From NCBI RefSeq assembly GCF_014279975.1, contig NZ_CP047936.1:806001-870000 (forward strand): a stretch of DNA of 64,000 nt, in the 5' to 3' direction. The notes under the pieces were generated by a model. The model did not search any database. It saw nothing but the letters and a program-made list of their open reading frames with translations, and had not been told where the DNA came from. The translations under genes were made by a program, and so were the position numbers. Below are positions 14,278 through 22,190 of this stretch, in pieces. The DNA is from Synechococcus sp. BIOS-U3-1. Its GTDB lineage: Bacteria > Cyanobacteriota > Cyanobacteriia > PCC-6307 > Cyanobiaceae. Positions within the stretch are counted from its first letter, which is position 1; each line of letters opens with the position of its first letter.

Positions 14278-14660
14278 CCGATGTAGCGATATTTGTCACA
14301 CCACACAGCAGCGGATTGCCCTTGCTGAAGATGCTGATACTTATCAAGTATCGGACCCTCTGCCCAATAAGGCTCAAGGTCTAAGCGTGATAGCCAATCT
14401 TGAATACCTGAGAAGTAATCGAAGTAGCAAGGTTCAAGGTCACATTCACCAGTGCGAATGAAGTTGCGAACTGCGCTATGAACGGCAGTGCCTCTTGCAG
14501 TTGCTGATAGATGCTTACTACGGTTGGCGGCTTTGCCTGATGCTGCTCTGGACTTCTTGCCTTGAACGATCTTTGTATCAGTTTTAATAATTGATGAGAC
14601 AGATGTATAGGGAAGCCCGTCAACAGCAAACTTGCCGGAGAACAGGGTGGTGCTAGTCAC
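14271..14660 (-). pseudogene. Truncated phage exonuclease-like (PD-(D/E)XK) gene
   Basis: The 129 codons resemble the N-terminal half of small cyanophage exonucleases: GLPYTSVSSIIKTDTK, then a basic stretch, ARGTAVHSAVRNFI (an RGT-x-x-H helix), YFDYFSGIQDWLSRL (corresponding to PYWxSIxPxL) and AEGPI (corresponding to the VEG/E active-site strand). The frame ends at the procA junction, before the D-x-D and Q-x-x-x-Y catalytic region expected further on. It is therefore a non-functional relic, if the family call is right. Family assignment is from motif memory. Confidence 0.5.
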
Positions 14661-14769
14661 TTAATAATTCGGACAGTTTAAGTCCGTTGGATATACCTAG
14701 TCACATACTAAATGATTAGAAAAAGTAATAATCAACTAGGTGTACCCCAAAGCTCAAGGCAATAAAAAG

Positions 14770-14861
14770 CTCTCTAACTGCGCTCAGTCGTGCCAGGTAT
14801 TGGAGGATTATTTATGGGATTAGTTGGGCTATTAAAGCGATAAGAAGCCCCTGTGGCTGCT
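14770..14861 (-). repeat. procA-associated repeat (module B), inverted copy
   Basis: The reverse complement reads GGGGCTTCTTATCGCTTTAA, TAGCCCAACTAATCCCATAA, CAATACCTGGCACGACTGAG, CGCAGTTAGAG. It lies downstream of the minus-strand procA at 14938-15192, the same arrangement as on the plus strand. Confidence 0.7.
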
Positions 14862-14937
14862 GGGCTCAATGGATGAAGTGTCAAAAGATAAGGCCCTTAA
14901 ATTGAAGGACCGAACCTAGTGGCTTTTTCTTTTGAAT

Positions 14938-15192
14938 CTAAATCGTTATACCGCAGCCAAGGGCCACGCCACAGGGACATGTGAAAGCTGAGCTTTTACC
15001 CCCAGACACGCCCTCTAACTCATCTTCAGAAAGTTGAGTCCATTTAACAGCAGCTTCAGAACCAAAGTCGTGACCATGGTCTTTGGTGATGCTTACAACA
15101 TCTTCAGGTGACTTTGCTGCTTTTAGTTTTTCCTGAAGACTGAGGTCGCCTTTGACCTTCTCTAGGAAGGCTTTGAGTTTTTCTTGTGACAT
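14938..15192 (-). CDS. procA: Prochlorosin precursor ProcA (minus strand)
   Basis: The product is 84 residues. The leader starts MSQEKLKAFLEKVKGDLSLQ and ends LSEDELEGVSGG; it differs from its paralogs by a small insertion (GSEAAVKWTQLSEDE). The core is about 19 residues (KSSAFTCPCGVALGCGITI) with three Cys, two Ser and two Thr. The upstream block (inverted GTTGCTATGACTGCTGAACA) matches that of the plus-strand genes. It is the only intact procA on this strand. Confidence 0.92.
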   Translation of the reverse strand: MSQEKLKAFLEKVKGDLSLQEKLKAAKSPEDVVSITKDHGHDFGSEAAVKWTQLSEDELEGVSGGKSSAFTCPCGVALGCGITI

Positions 15193-15260
15193 GGGTATCA
15201 GGTCTGTTCAGCAGTCATAGCAACGGCTGACAGGAAGCGCCGTATTCACTTGCTTGACAT

Positions 15261-15283
15261 AAAAAACCCCGCACTTGGCGGGG
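15261..15283 (-). terminator. Rho-independent terminator (minus strand)
   Basis: Read on the minus strand, arms CCCCGC (15283-15278) and GCGGGG (15272-15267) are followed by T6, preceded by AACCAACAAATCACTAT. It is the same terminator type as at 6476 and 20069. It ends transcripts from the small gene at 15320-15472 and separates it from the procA. Confidence 0.75.
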
Positions 15284-15319
15284 ATAGTGATTTGTTGGTT
15301 GGATTTGAGCCACTTCTTC

Positions 15320-15472
15320 TTAGTGCTCTTCCCGTGCTTGTGAGGGATCTATTCCGTGATTTGTTGCACCACCGATCAAATCTTGCCCAAGTGCATCTTG
15401 GTGATCATAAGCATCGGATACCAGTGCGGTTTCTACGTTGAGTCGGTTCAGAGTTACAGGAGTGGAATCCAT
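15320..15472 (-). CDS. Small peptide gene with possible double-glycine site
   Basis: The product is 50 residues: MDSTPVTLNRLNVETALVSD, then AYDHQDALGQDLIGG, then a 15-residue acidic tail. It has no Cys. The LIGG motif and the terminator shared with the bacteriocin-like genes suggest it belongs to the secreted-peptide set. The ATG lacks an obvious ribosome-binding site, so this is tentative. Confidence 0.4.
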   Translation of the reverse strand: MDSTPVTLNRLNVETALVSDAYDHQDALGQDLIGGATNHGIDPSQAREEH

Positions 15473-15665
15473 AGGTCTTAAGTCAGTAAAAATAGTTGTC
15501 CTTAGAAGATCTAATTCAATAAAATTCTTGGTTCAAGGAAGTGAGTGTAGTTTTCCTTCATTTGGTTCTGAATATATTCAGAATGAAGGCAGGTGGGTGC
15601 TTGTAGAGTGAATATGTTAGAAGACTTTTCTGTTCTAAGCTTAGGCTTGATTTATTTTCCTCGAC

Positions 15666-16337
15666 ATGGGCATTCTTAACAGCTTTTTTTCACTGTTTCA
15701 GGATAAGCGTGAAGTTCTTAATCTGGAAGAGTTTAATGATGAATTGGCGTTTAGGATTTCCTGGGATCCGCTGGTTGGGGGCGGTACGAATTTCTGCACG
15801 CACAGATTGCAGAAAATGCCTGGTCTTATGAACAGCTCGATCGAATTTAAACCAACTTTTGTTGCATATTTGTTTTCGCTCTTTTTTTCTGCCATGGGAT
15901 TAATTGCTTGTTTTTTCACATTCTTCACAGGAGCGATGGATATCGGCGTATTGATAAGCTTGTCTTGTTTAGGGTTTGGTCTTTGGTCTTTATGGTGCCT
16001 TATTAAGCATAAATCAACTTTCAATGGTTCGACGCGAGTTTTTTGCAAGAATGAAAAATCTTTCGGGTTTGACGATATCTGTGCAATTCAGCTATTGCGA
16101 GAATATGTGAGTGGAAATAAAAATAGTTATTATAGTTATGAGTTGAATCTTGTTTGTATGAACGGAGAGCGTATCAATATTATTGATCATGGCGCGTTGC
16201 GTGCAATCCGCGAAGACGCCTCAATGCTTGCTGACTATTTATCTATTCCAGTTTGGGATGCTATTGATTTTCGCATTCCAGATTCTGGTCCCGATAGGGA
16301 TCTCAAGGCTGAACTGCTCAGAAATAACCTTGGTTAA
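15666..16337 (+). CDS. Hypothetical membrane protein
   Basis: The product is 223 residues. Two adjacent transmembrane helices lie at about residues 63-110 (FVAYLFSLFFSAMGLIACFF and IGVLISLSCLGFGLWSLWCL). They are preceded by a 60-residue soluble part and followed by a 110-residue domain of beta-strands ending in a helix (YELNLVCMNGERINIIDHGA, ALRAIREDASMLADYL), a layout often seen in PH-like membrane proteins. The DNA is AT-rich relative to core genes. It stands alone. Function unknown. Confidence 0.6.
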   Translation: MGILNSFFSLFQDKREVLNLEEFNDELAFRISWDPLVGGGTNFCTHRLQKMPGLMNSSIEFKPTFVAYLFSLFFSAMGLIACFFTFFTGAMDIGVLISLSCLGFGLWSLWCLIKHKSTFNGSTRVFCKNEKSFGFDDICAIQLLREYVSGNKNSYYSYELNLVCMNGERINIIDHGALRAIREDASMLADYLSIPVWDAIDFRIPDSGPDRDLKAELLRNNLG

Positions 16338-16520
16338 TCTTTAGTTGTTGTCTCTAGGTGAAGGCAGCACTGGCCTGGGATTACGACGCCCTTGTTTTTT
16401 TCGATCTGCAGTCCCCCAAATGGGGGATCTAAGTGTCTTGAAGATCACTTGATCGGGTGATGTACGATCAGTTCAATTCAGCGATTGTGAATACATCGGA
16501 GGAAAGGCTTTCTTTATTTC

Positions 16521-17753
16521 ATGAATATCTTATCTTTGCCTCATTGCTCTGAAAGCATCTTATCAACTAGGGAAAGTAAGACTTTGGAAATTCCTGGTAG
16601 TGCTGAAGCTTTTGATTGCCAAACAGCCAGGATAAAGAATCGCTTGATCTACGTTGATCAGATCAGAGCACTAATGATTGCATTAGTCATTTTCGTTCAT
16701 GTTTTGCTGACCTTCCTGGGTAGTTTCATGGGTGTGCATATTTACATCAGTGAATCTCAGTATCCGGTCTTTGGCGGATTAGCTGTTTGGTTGCTTTTGT
16801 TCTGTAATACCTTCTTCATGTGCATGTTATTTCTTCTGTCGGGCTACTTCGTCCCTGGTTCAGTACATAAAAAGGGTGTGATGAGATATCTAAAACATCG
16901 CTTCCTTCGAATTGGTATCCCCTTCTTGGCTGGTCTCTTACTGATTAATAACGCTTCGATGCTCATAGCGAGACTCTCCCCGCCGAGCCCTTTAGCGGAA
17001 TTGTCTTGGAACGAGATGCCTTTCCATCGCGTAGGGGTGCTGTGGTTTCTTGTTGTTCTGTTTTTCTTTGATTTGCTCTATTGCGCGTGGGTTGCGCTGC
17101 GAGGACATCGCTTTTCTGTCGATACCTCTGTACCCACACCGCAACTGCGCTCTTGGCTTATCAGTGCCGTCGTTCTTGCATTGCTTGAAGTGGTGATGAC
17201 CACACGTGCAGACCTTTGGACTGCTTTAGGTCGGTCACCACTCGATGGCCTAGGTGCTCAGGGCATGCATGTCTTCACCTATGCCTTTTTGTTTTTTGTG
17301 GGGTGTAAGGCATCGTTCCATCACTGGTTGGAGCGCCTTGACACTCATTTGGTTTTGCGATGGTTTCGTTTTTCCTTTGTATTAGCGCTCAGCCTTCTAG
17401 CAATTTGCCTTGTTCTGTCAATCAACGGCAGTATGTCAAATGACTTTGGCAAGCTGTCACTTCTGACAGCTTTTTTAAATCCCTTCATTGGATGGGGAGT
17501 AATCACCTATCTCCTGTTGTGGTTCCAGCGCAATGAAAATAGCTATGGCCAGTGGCTTGCTACCGCTGGAGTTGATAGCTTCGGGGCCTATATCATTCAT
17601 CCACTTGTGCTGGTGGTAGTGCTTAACGCGATTGGGTTCTATGGTCTCAATCCTTGGCTCATTGCTCTTTCTGCTACACCTCTCGGGATCGTTATTTCCT
17701 TTGGCATCGCCCATCAGCTCAGGCGTAGCCCAACTATCGCAAAGATCATCTAA
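16521..17753 (+). CDS. Acyltransferase 3 family membrane protein
   Basis: The product is 410 residues. After a 40-residue cytoplasmic tail it shows the family signature RLIYVDQIRALMIALVIFVH with the conserved His, then ten or so hydrophobic helices. The LFLLSGYFVPGSVHKKG and LKHRFLRIGIPFL segments are typical of OafA/MdoC-type enzymes, which move acyl groups onto surface sugars or glucans. It lies alone between small hypothetical genes, with GC and context typical of an accessory gene. The substrate cannot be inferred. Confidence 0.85.
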   Translation: MNILSLPHCSESILSTRESKTLEIPGSAEAFDCQTARIKNRLIYVDQIRALMIALVIFVHVLLTFLGSFMGVHIYISESQYPVFGGLAVWLLLFCNTFFMCMLFLLSGYFVPGSVHKKGVMRYLKHRFLRIGIPFLAGLLLINNASMLIARLSPPSPLAELSWNEMPFHRVGVLWFLVVLFFFDLLYCAWVALRGHRFSVDTSVPTPQLRSWLISAVVLALLEVVMTTRADLWTALGRSPLDGLGAQGMHVFTYAFLFFVGCKASFHHWLERLDTHLVLRWFRFSFVLALSLLAICLVLSINGSMSNDFGKLSLLTAFLNPFIGWGVITYLLLWFQRNENSYGQWLATAGVDSFGAYIIHPLVLVVVLNAIGFYGLNPWLIALSATPLGIVISFGIAHQLRRSPTIAKII

Positions 17754-17820
17754 TTCAGAAATCACATATCGTCAGCAGATGATTGGTTGTGAATGCTTTG
17801 TTAGGGAGAGTTGGGTAGAC

Positions 17821-17847
17821 CGCTATCGATTTCCCGACAAAGCACCT
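17821..17847 (+). repeat. Fragment of terminator module C
   Basis: CGCTATCGATTTCCCGACAA is the 5' part of module C; the hairpin part is missing. It lies about 70 bp after the acyltransferase stop codon. Confidence 0.5.
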
Positions 17848-18026
17848 TTGGGTTTATTATTGTTGCGTAGGTTGAGGTTCAATAGATCATTTATGAACTG
17901 ATTTGGTAAAACCTCTATACAAACGTAGCCAATTTATGCAAGTCGCTGCTATGAGGAAGGTATATATCCTTGCTTGACTTCAACCTTAGTCAACTCTACC
18001 CATTTGTAAAATCGTATTGAGGTTCT

Positions 18027-18407
18027 ATGCCATCAGAAAAGTATGTCCAAGGCATGCAAGAAATGAGAACGCATTTTGGCGATGCTGCTGATCAATGGAT
18101 CAAGGCAATTCACGCAATTTATCCTGAATTTGCAAAAGTAAATGTTGAATTCCCGTTTGGTGAACTATATAGACGTGATGTGGTCGACGACAGAATACGT
18201 GAGCTGTGTACCGTTGCAGCCTTGACTGTGCAGGGCTTTGCTCTTCAAGAACTTAAGATCCATATCAAGGGCGCACTAAATACTGGATCAAGCAAAGCAG
18301 AGATTCTTGAGATTATTACGCAGATGATTGCATATTGCGGATTTCCTGCTGCAACGAATGCATTGTTAGCAGCGCAGGAAGTGTTTGATGAAATGGAATC
18401 TACTTAA
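18027..18407 (+). CDS. Carboxymuconolactone decarboxylase family protein
   Basis: The product is 126 residues, the usual length for the family. The core motif RELCTVAALTVQGFALQELK-IHIKGALNTG matches the CMD pattern (R-E-L...L-x-x-H-x-x-x-A-L-x-x-G), followed by ILEIITQMIAYCGFPAATNA. There is no CxxC, so it is not an AhpD-type peroxidase reductase. It is followed 10 bp downstream by a cupin gene, a pairing common in small catabolic or detoxification operons. Substrate unknown. Confidence 0.85.
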   Translation: MPSEKYVQGMQEMRTHFGDAADQWIKAIHAIYPEFAKVNVEFPFGELYRRDVVDDRIRELCTVAALTVQGFALQELKIHIKGALNTGSSKAEILEIITQMIAYCGFPAATNALLAAQEVFDEMEST

Positions 18408-18417
18408 TCGCAATAAT

Positions 18418-18840
18418 ATGAAAAAACTCAGTACAAAATTTTGGCGTGTATGGATTAATGATAAGGGTGAAAGTTGCCAGAGCATACATTCGCTTGTGGG
18501 ATATAAGCAATCAGTTTTTGCTGAAGGAGCCGCACCAATCTGGAGTGCAATGCACTACAGCGATAGTACTAAGTTGATCACATTAATTCTAATGCCAGGT
18601 GAAATTGGTGAGTGGCATGAAAATCCAGTGCCTCAATGGATCATTCCTCTGCGTGGTCGTTGGAGCGTTGAGACGATGGATGGCGTGATTGTTGAAATGG
18701 GACCTGGAGACATCAGCTTTGGCGGTGATCAGGGAACAAACAATCAACAAGGACATCGATCTTGGGCTGTAGGCGAAATACCTGCTGAGCTTCTTTTGAT
18801 TCAAGTGAAAGGACACCCTCCATGGAATCCTTGTGCTTAA
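18418..18840 (+). CDS. Cupin-domain protein
   Basis: The product is 140 residues from the ATG at 18418; an in-frame ATG at 18385 inside the previous gene is less likely. The cupin core spans about residues 45-115: LMPGEIGEWHENPVPQWIIP (first motif with a His/Glu pair), PLRGRWSVETMDG and MGPGDISFGGDQ. Only part of the canonical metal ligand set is clear. It is probably co-transcribed with the CMD-family gene. Confidence 0.75.
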   Translation: MKKLSTKFWRVWINDKGESCQSIHSLVGYKQSVFAEGAAPIWSAMHYSDSTKLITLILMPGEIGEWHENPVPQWIIPLRGRWSVETMDGVIVEMGPGDISFGGDQGTNNQQGHRSWAVGEIPAELLLIQVKGHPPWNPCA

Positions 18841-19302
18841 ACGAAGTCATACCATTGCCGAATTTATAGGCCCTTTTTGCTGTGAATGTCTTGACTAGTC
18901 GACATCCTTTTTGGGTCATTACGCTTAATAAGCGGTCGGTCCTGATTCGAAATCTGAAAATGATGGCGAAATCAGTTTGCTGATCCTGGGCAAACTGTGG
19001 CTTGTAATCAGTTGTTTCTGCCTGAAACCACCAGCCCTCATTTGGACATCAATTGCTTGTAAAGTTGCTGGGATCGATATTGGTGCTTTTTCAACTAGTC
19101 TAACGAAATCACTACGGACTGATGGAGTCGGGTCGTTTTGAGGATGGAGCGTTAGTGCCAGTTCCAAAATGTGATCACAGCCAAATTAGTGATTCACTCT
19201 GGTATGACTGCATTGAACTTCAGAAGGGGATACTGCCCTGGAGGCCTGGCGGGACTTGCTTTCTGGTGAGCTGTGCCGACTCGGGCAGTTGGTTTTGAGC
19301 CA
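18841..19302. other. Intergenic region
   Basis: A minus-strand frame of 80 codons (18925-19167) exists but shows no recognisable domain or start signal. Otherwise nothing is supported until the module A copy at 19303. Confidence 0.3.
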
Positions 19303-19428
19303 ATCACCAGAAGCTCACCAGAACATCTTGGGGTCTGCACCAGTGCTGTGTAGGGATGTTCACTAGAAGGGCTGTGATCTTGTAGGAGTCGAGGGGGCAA
19401 CACCCCCAAACATTCAATCTTCACTCAA
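19303..19428 (+). promoter_or_regulatory. Leader module A, copy 3
   Basis: TTCACCAGAA-like repeats begin at 19303, 19314, 19336 and 19359, again 11/22/23 bp apart. GGGCTGTGATCTTGTAGGAG and an intact GGGGG-CAACA-CCCCC hairpin (19393-19407) follow, with the ATG at 19429. Confidence 0.65.
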
Positions 19429-20043
19429 ATGACTTCCACCATTTCTTCATTCACTCCTTCCACTCAGATTCTGGAAGCCGCTCAAAAACCTTAGGCCCTC
19501 GTTAACGCAGGCAACGCATTCAAGCCATTTCTCCCCAATGATGCTCAAGCAACTATTGAAGGAGTAGAGAAAGTCGCCAATGCGATGAACGCCACTGGCC
19601 AAGCTCTGAAGCACTTTGGTTTCGATGAAGCTGAGCCTGATCTCATCACCGGTGGTGGTCAGCCCATCATTCAATTCATGGGGAGCATTGGTTTCGATAA
19701 CGCTGGCCCTCAAAACCTGATGAACGATTCCGTCACAAGTGGTGGGGTCACCATGGACGTCGATGATGATCTTGGGTTTTTCCCATTCGTTATCGCAGGA
19801 GCATCGTTCGCAAAACTGTTTGCTGGTGGAGCAGCTGCTGCCACAGCTTTAAAAGTAAAAGCTGCAGCTGCTATCGCAGGCGCTAAAGCAGTCACTGCAG
19901 GCCAAGTTGGCGCTACCGCTGTGTCTGGTGCCGTTTCTGGTGCTGCGTCCTTTGGGATGAGTAAAGCCTTGGGTGCTGACTTGGACAACGACTATGGTCA
20001 GCAGCCATGGATGCCCGAAGTGGCAGTCGATGTCTTGGCTTGA
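19429..20043 (+). pseudogene. Bacteriocin-like gene with in-frame amber stop
   Basis: From the ATG at 19429 one frame is open to 20043 except for TAG at codon 22 (19492-19494, context CCT TAG GCC). The full frame would be 204 codons: an acidic N-terminal half containing LITGGGQPII and SVTSGGVTMD, then an Ala/Gly-rich hydrophobic half (AGASFAKLFAGGAAAATALK to ALGADLDNDYG). That half is homologous to the core at 6143-6523 and resembles glycine-rich class IIb bacteriocins. Initiation at the internal ATG 19585 would give a 152-residue product. A recent nonsense mutation is the simplest reading. Confidence 0.65.
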
Positions 20044-20068
20044 GGCCCAATCACCAACCAACCAATCA

Positions 20069-20092
20069 CCCCCGCCACGAGCGGGGTTTTTT
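20069..20092 (+). terminator. Rho-independent terminator
   Basis: Arms CCCCGC (20070-20075) and GCGGGG (20081-20086) are followed by T6. The flank CAATCACCAACCAACCAATC is shared with the terminator at 6476. Confidence 0.75.
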
Positions 20093-20259
20093 ATTACCAT
20101 CGCTGATGAAGACGATCACCCCGGCGAGGAGCGAGGTCAGTGCCACTCGAAATGTAAGCAGTGCTTCCAGAACAAAACTAATGTGATCAAAAGCCAAAAC
20201 GGGATTGTTTTGGCTTCAAGAGGTCTTTCTGATCAAGGATTCAGAGCGGCAATGAACGA

Positions 20260-20394
20260 TCAGTCGCGTACAGGTTTGTCTTTGACTTTGAGGGTGCTCT
20301 TCTTGGCTGCAGCCTTTGATGCGAGAGCCGCTTCTAGACGCTGAAGCTGCGCATCGCGCAATGCAGCGGAAATGCTGAGTGTGAGGTCAGTCAT
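20260..20394 (-). CDS. Small hypothetical protein
   Basis: The product is 44 residues: MTDLTLSISAALRDAQLQRL then an Ala/Lys-rich amphipathic helix ending KVKDKPVRD. A longer frame extends upstream, but its N-terminal part is Cys/Ser-rich and unlike a protein. A 29-codon frame (MFREFWDLKAPFRKHKALRL...) ends overlapping this ATG and might be a coupled peptide. Evidence is composition only. Confidence 0.35.
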   Translation of the reverse strand: MTDLTLSISAALRDAQLQRLEAALASKAAAKKSTLKVKDKPVRD

Positions 20395-21212
20395 CGATTG
20401 GCGTTTCCGATTGCTGCAAGCGCAGGGCTTTGTGCTTTCGAAAGGGGGCCTTGAGATCCCAGAACTCGCGAAACATAAACAATCCGAAGCGCCTGACCAG
20501 GTAGCAAAAATGCTTAAGTCAGCGATTTGCAACATAATCATCGACAAGCTGCATCAATCCCACAGTGGGGAACCGGGGAGTCTGGGTTGAAACTGTGATT
20601 CGAACTGTGTACTAGCTATTAGTCTTTCAATGTGTCAGTGTTTTAATTCTTTTTCATAAGTAGAAAGCCCTCGTGAACATGCTGAGCATCAATAACGAGG
20701 TCGATCTTAGTACTATTCGCTGCCTCATCGCTACATCAAAATGTGTTTGTATTATAATATTTTCTGATTTTTTATCGGCTTGAGTGTGTTTAAATCCCCA
20801 GGATTAGTGGCGAATTGTGGATTTTTTTGCCTTTGGGATGATTAGTTCTTCGACAGGGATCTATGTAATTGCGTTCGCTTGATTATTTGATTCGCCGCAA
20901 TCGCGTGTAAAGCTGTCTACCATTTTGTTCTAGCTTCCACCGCTACAAAGCATCTGGTAGGTTTTGTGCCTAAGCGATGAGGGGCTCGTAAGATTTTCAT
21001 CCTCTTGTTGTTGCCCTGGTTTTTTAACACTAATTTTTCCTTCTCATGCTTTTGTAAGCTGCTGCTTCCTCAGATCTATGAATTTTAATTGTTTGGTTTG
21101 CTTCTGTAGTCCTTGAACCAGTTTCATCGCTTCGCAATTCCTATGTTCAAAAGGATGGTTGCTATTGATTCAATCTATGGCGCCTTGTGAATCTCCAATC
21201 TTTCTTATTGCG
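20395..21212. other. Gene-poor intergenic region
   Basis: No frame on either strand has a recognisable domain or a credible start. The base composition is AT-rich with T-runs. I see no repeat module here. Confidence 0.4.
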
Positions 21213-21574
21213 ATGCTTACTGGTTCAGATCTTTTGTCAAGAGTTAATAAACTGGGAGACATTGCCCTCACTGACATTGCCACAGCCTGTGGTTATGTGT
21301 CCAAGAAAAAAGATGTTTTTGACCGAGTGAATTTCACTGTTTCTATGAGGCTCTTCTAAGTGCCAAGGGAATTGAACTCGGTAGTGGTTCGGCGGGTATT
21401 GGTATGGGCGGCCGTAAGCTCTCCTACATATCCAAAGTTCAGGGTAACGACAACCTTTTTGTGGGTAATGCCTACACAGCAATGCTGGAGCTCGTTCCTG
21501 GCGATGAATTTGAAATCAAACTCGTTAAGAAGGCCATTCGGCTTGCCCCTGTCGGTAGTGAGGAAGAAGCATAG
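21213..21574 (+). pseudogene. Frameshifted cyanobacterial AbrB-like regulator
   Basis: The first frame (from ATG 21213) reads MLTGSDLLSRVNKLGDIALT and on to DRVNFT. After a one-base deletion near 21338-21341 (CACTGTTTCTATGAG where a codon pattern ACT-GCT-TTC-TAT-GAG is expected) the protein continues in another frame: FYEALLSAKGIELG, GIGMGGRKLSYISKVQGN, NAYTAMLELVPGDEFEIKLV, ending at TAG 21572. This is the cyAbrB family, about 120 residues, which binds DNA and controls carbon and nitrogen genes. Read straight through it gives only a 48-residue product. Everything except the shift looks well conserved, so the lesion is recent or a sequencing error. Confidence 0.85.
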
Positions 21575-21752
21575 GAGTGAGTTGCTATTGCCACTAAGCC
21601 CAATGTCCTTCGCTTTTTTGGGGGGCATTTCTTTTATTGATATTACAAGTTTTGAATGGCTATTGCCCTTTGGAAGTTACCTTGCGAAGTGATTGCTTTT
21701 TCAAGCGAGAATGTGTTTAACATGTCATCATGCGTTGATTATCTCTACTTTG

Positions 21753-22190
21753 ATGCTTCGCTGCTTGTCTCTTGGTCTTCTGGCTACGGCTCTTGTTATT
21801 ATCCCGCTTCCCCTAAGGGCTCAGGCCGATCATAATAAGCAGAGGGTTTTTTATATCGAGTGCAGTGGTAGAAAGACGCAAGGCTCTGGTGCTGCAACTG
21901 GTTTCCCGATGAATCATCCAATCCTTGTCCAGTACAAACTGGATCAGAATACATCATCACTAACTGAGATGGCGATAGACACGCGTGAGTTGACTGCGGG
22001 TCAAAAACCCATACCAGTTCAATTACATGGAAAGGTTTTGATTACAGAGTTCCGTAATCGCATTTTGCAGAAAGATTACGAGATTCAGATTCGTGGAGAC
22101 GAGCGCTTGTTCTCGATCACCGTATTTCCGCCCAGTCGGATTGATCCTGATGCTTGGTATGGTCAATGCAATAATATTAAGTCACCTTGA
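21753..22190 (+). CDS. Secreted hypothetical protein
   Basis: The product is 145 residues from ATG 21753, which places a signal peptide first (MLRCLSLGLLATALVIIPLP, cleavage after RAQA); an in-frame ATG at 21693 would bury it. The mature part has two Cys (FYIECSGRKT near the start and WYGQCNNI near the end), likely a disulfide, and beta-rich sequence between. No family recognised. Probably periplasmic. Confidence 0.55.
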   Translation: MLRCLSLGLLATALVIIPLPLRAQADHNKQRVFYIECSGRKTQGSGAATGFPMNHPILVQYKLDQNTSSLTEMAIDTRELTAGQKPIPVQLHGKVLITEFRNRILQKDYEIQIRGDERLFSITVFPPSRIDPDAWYGQCNNIKSP

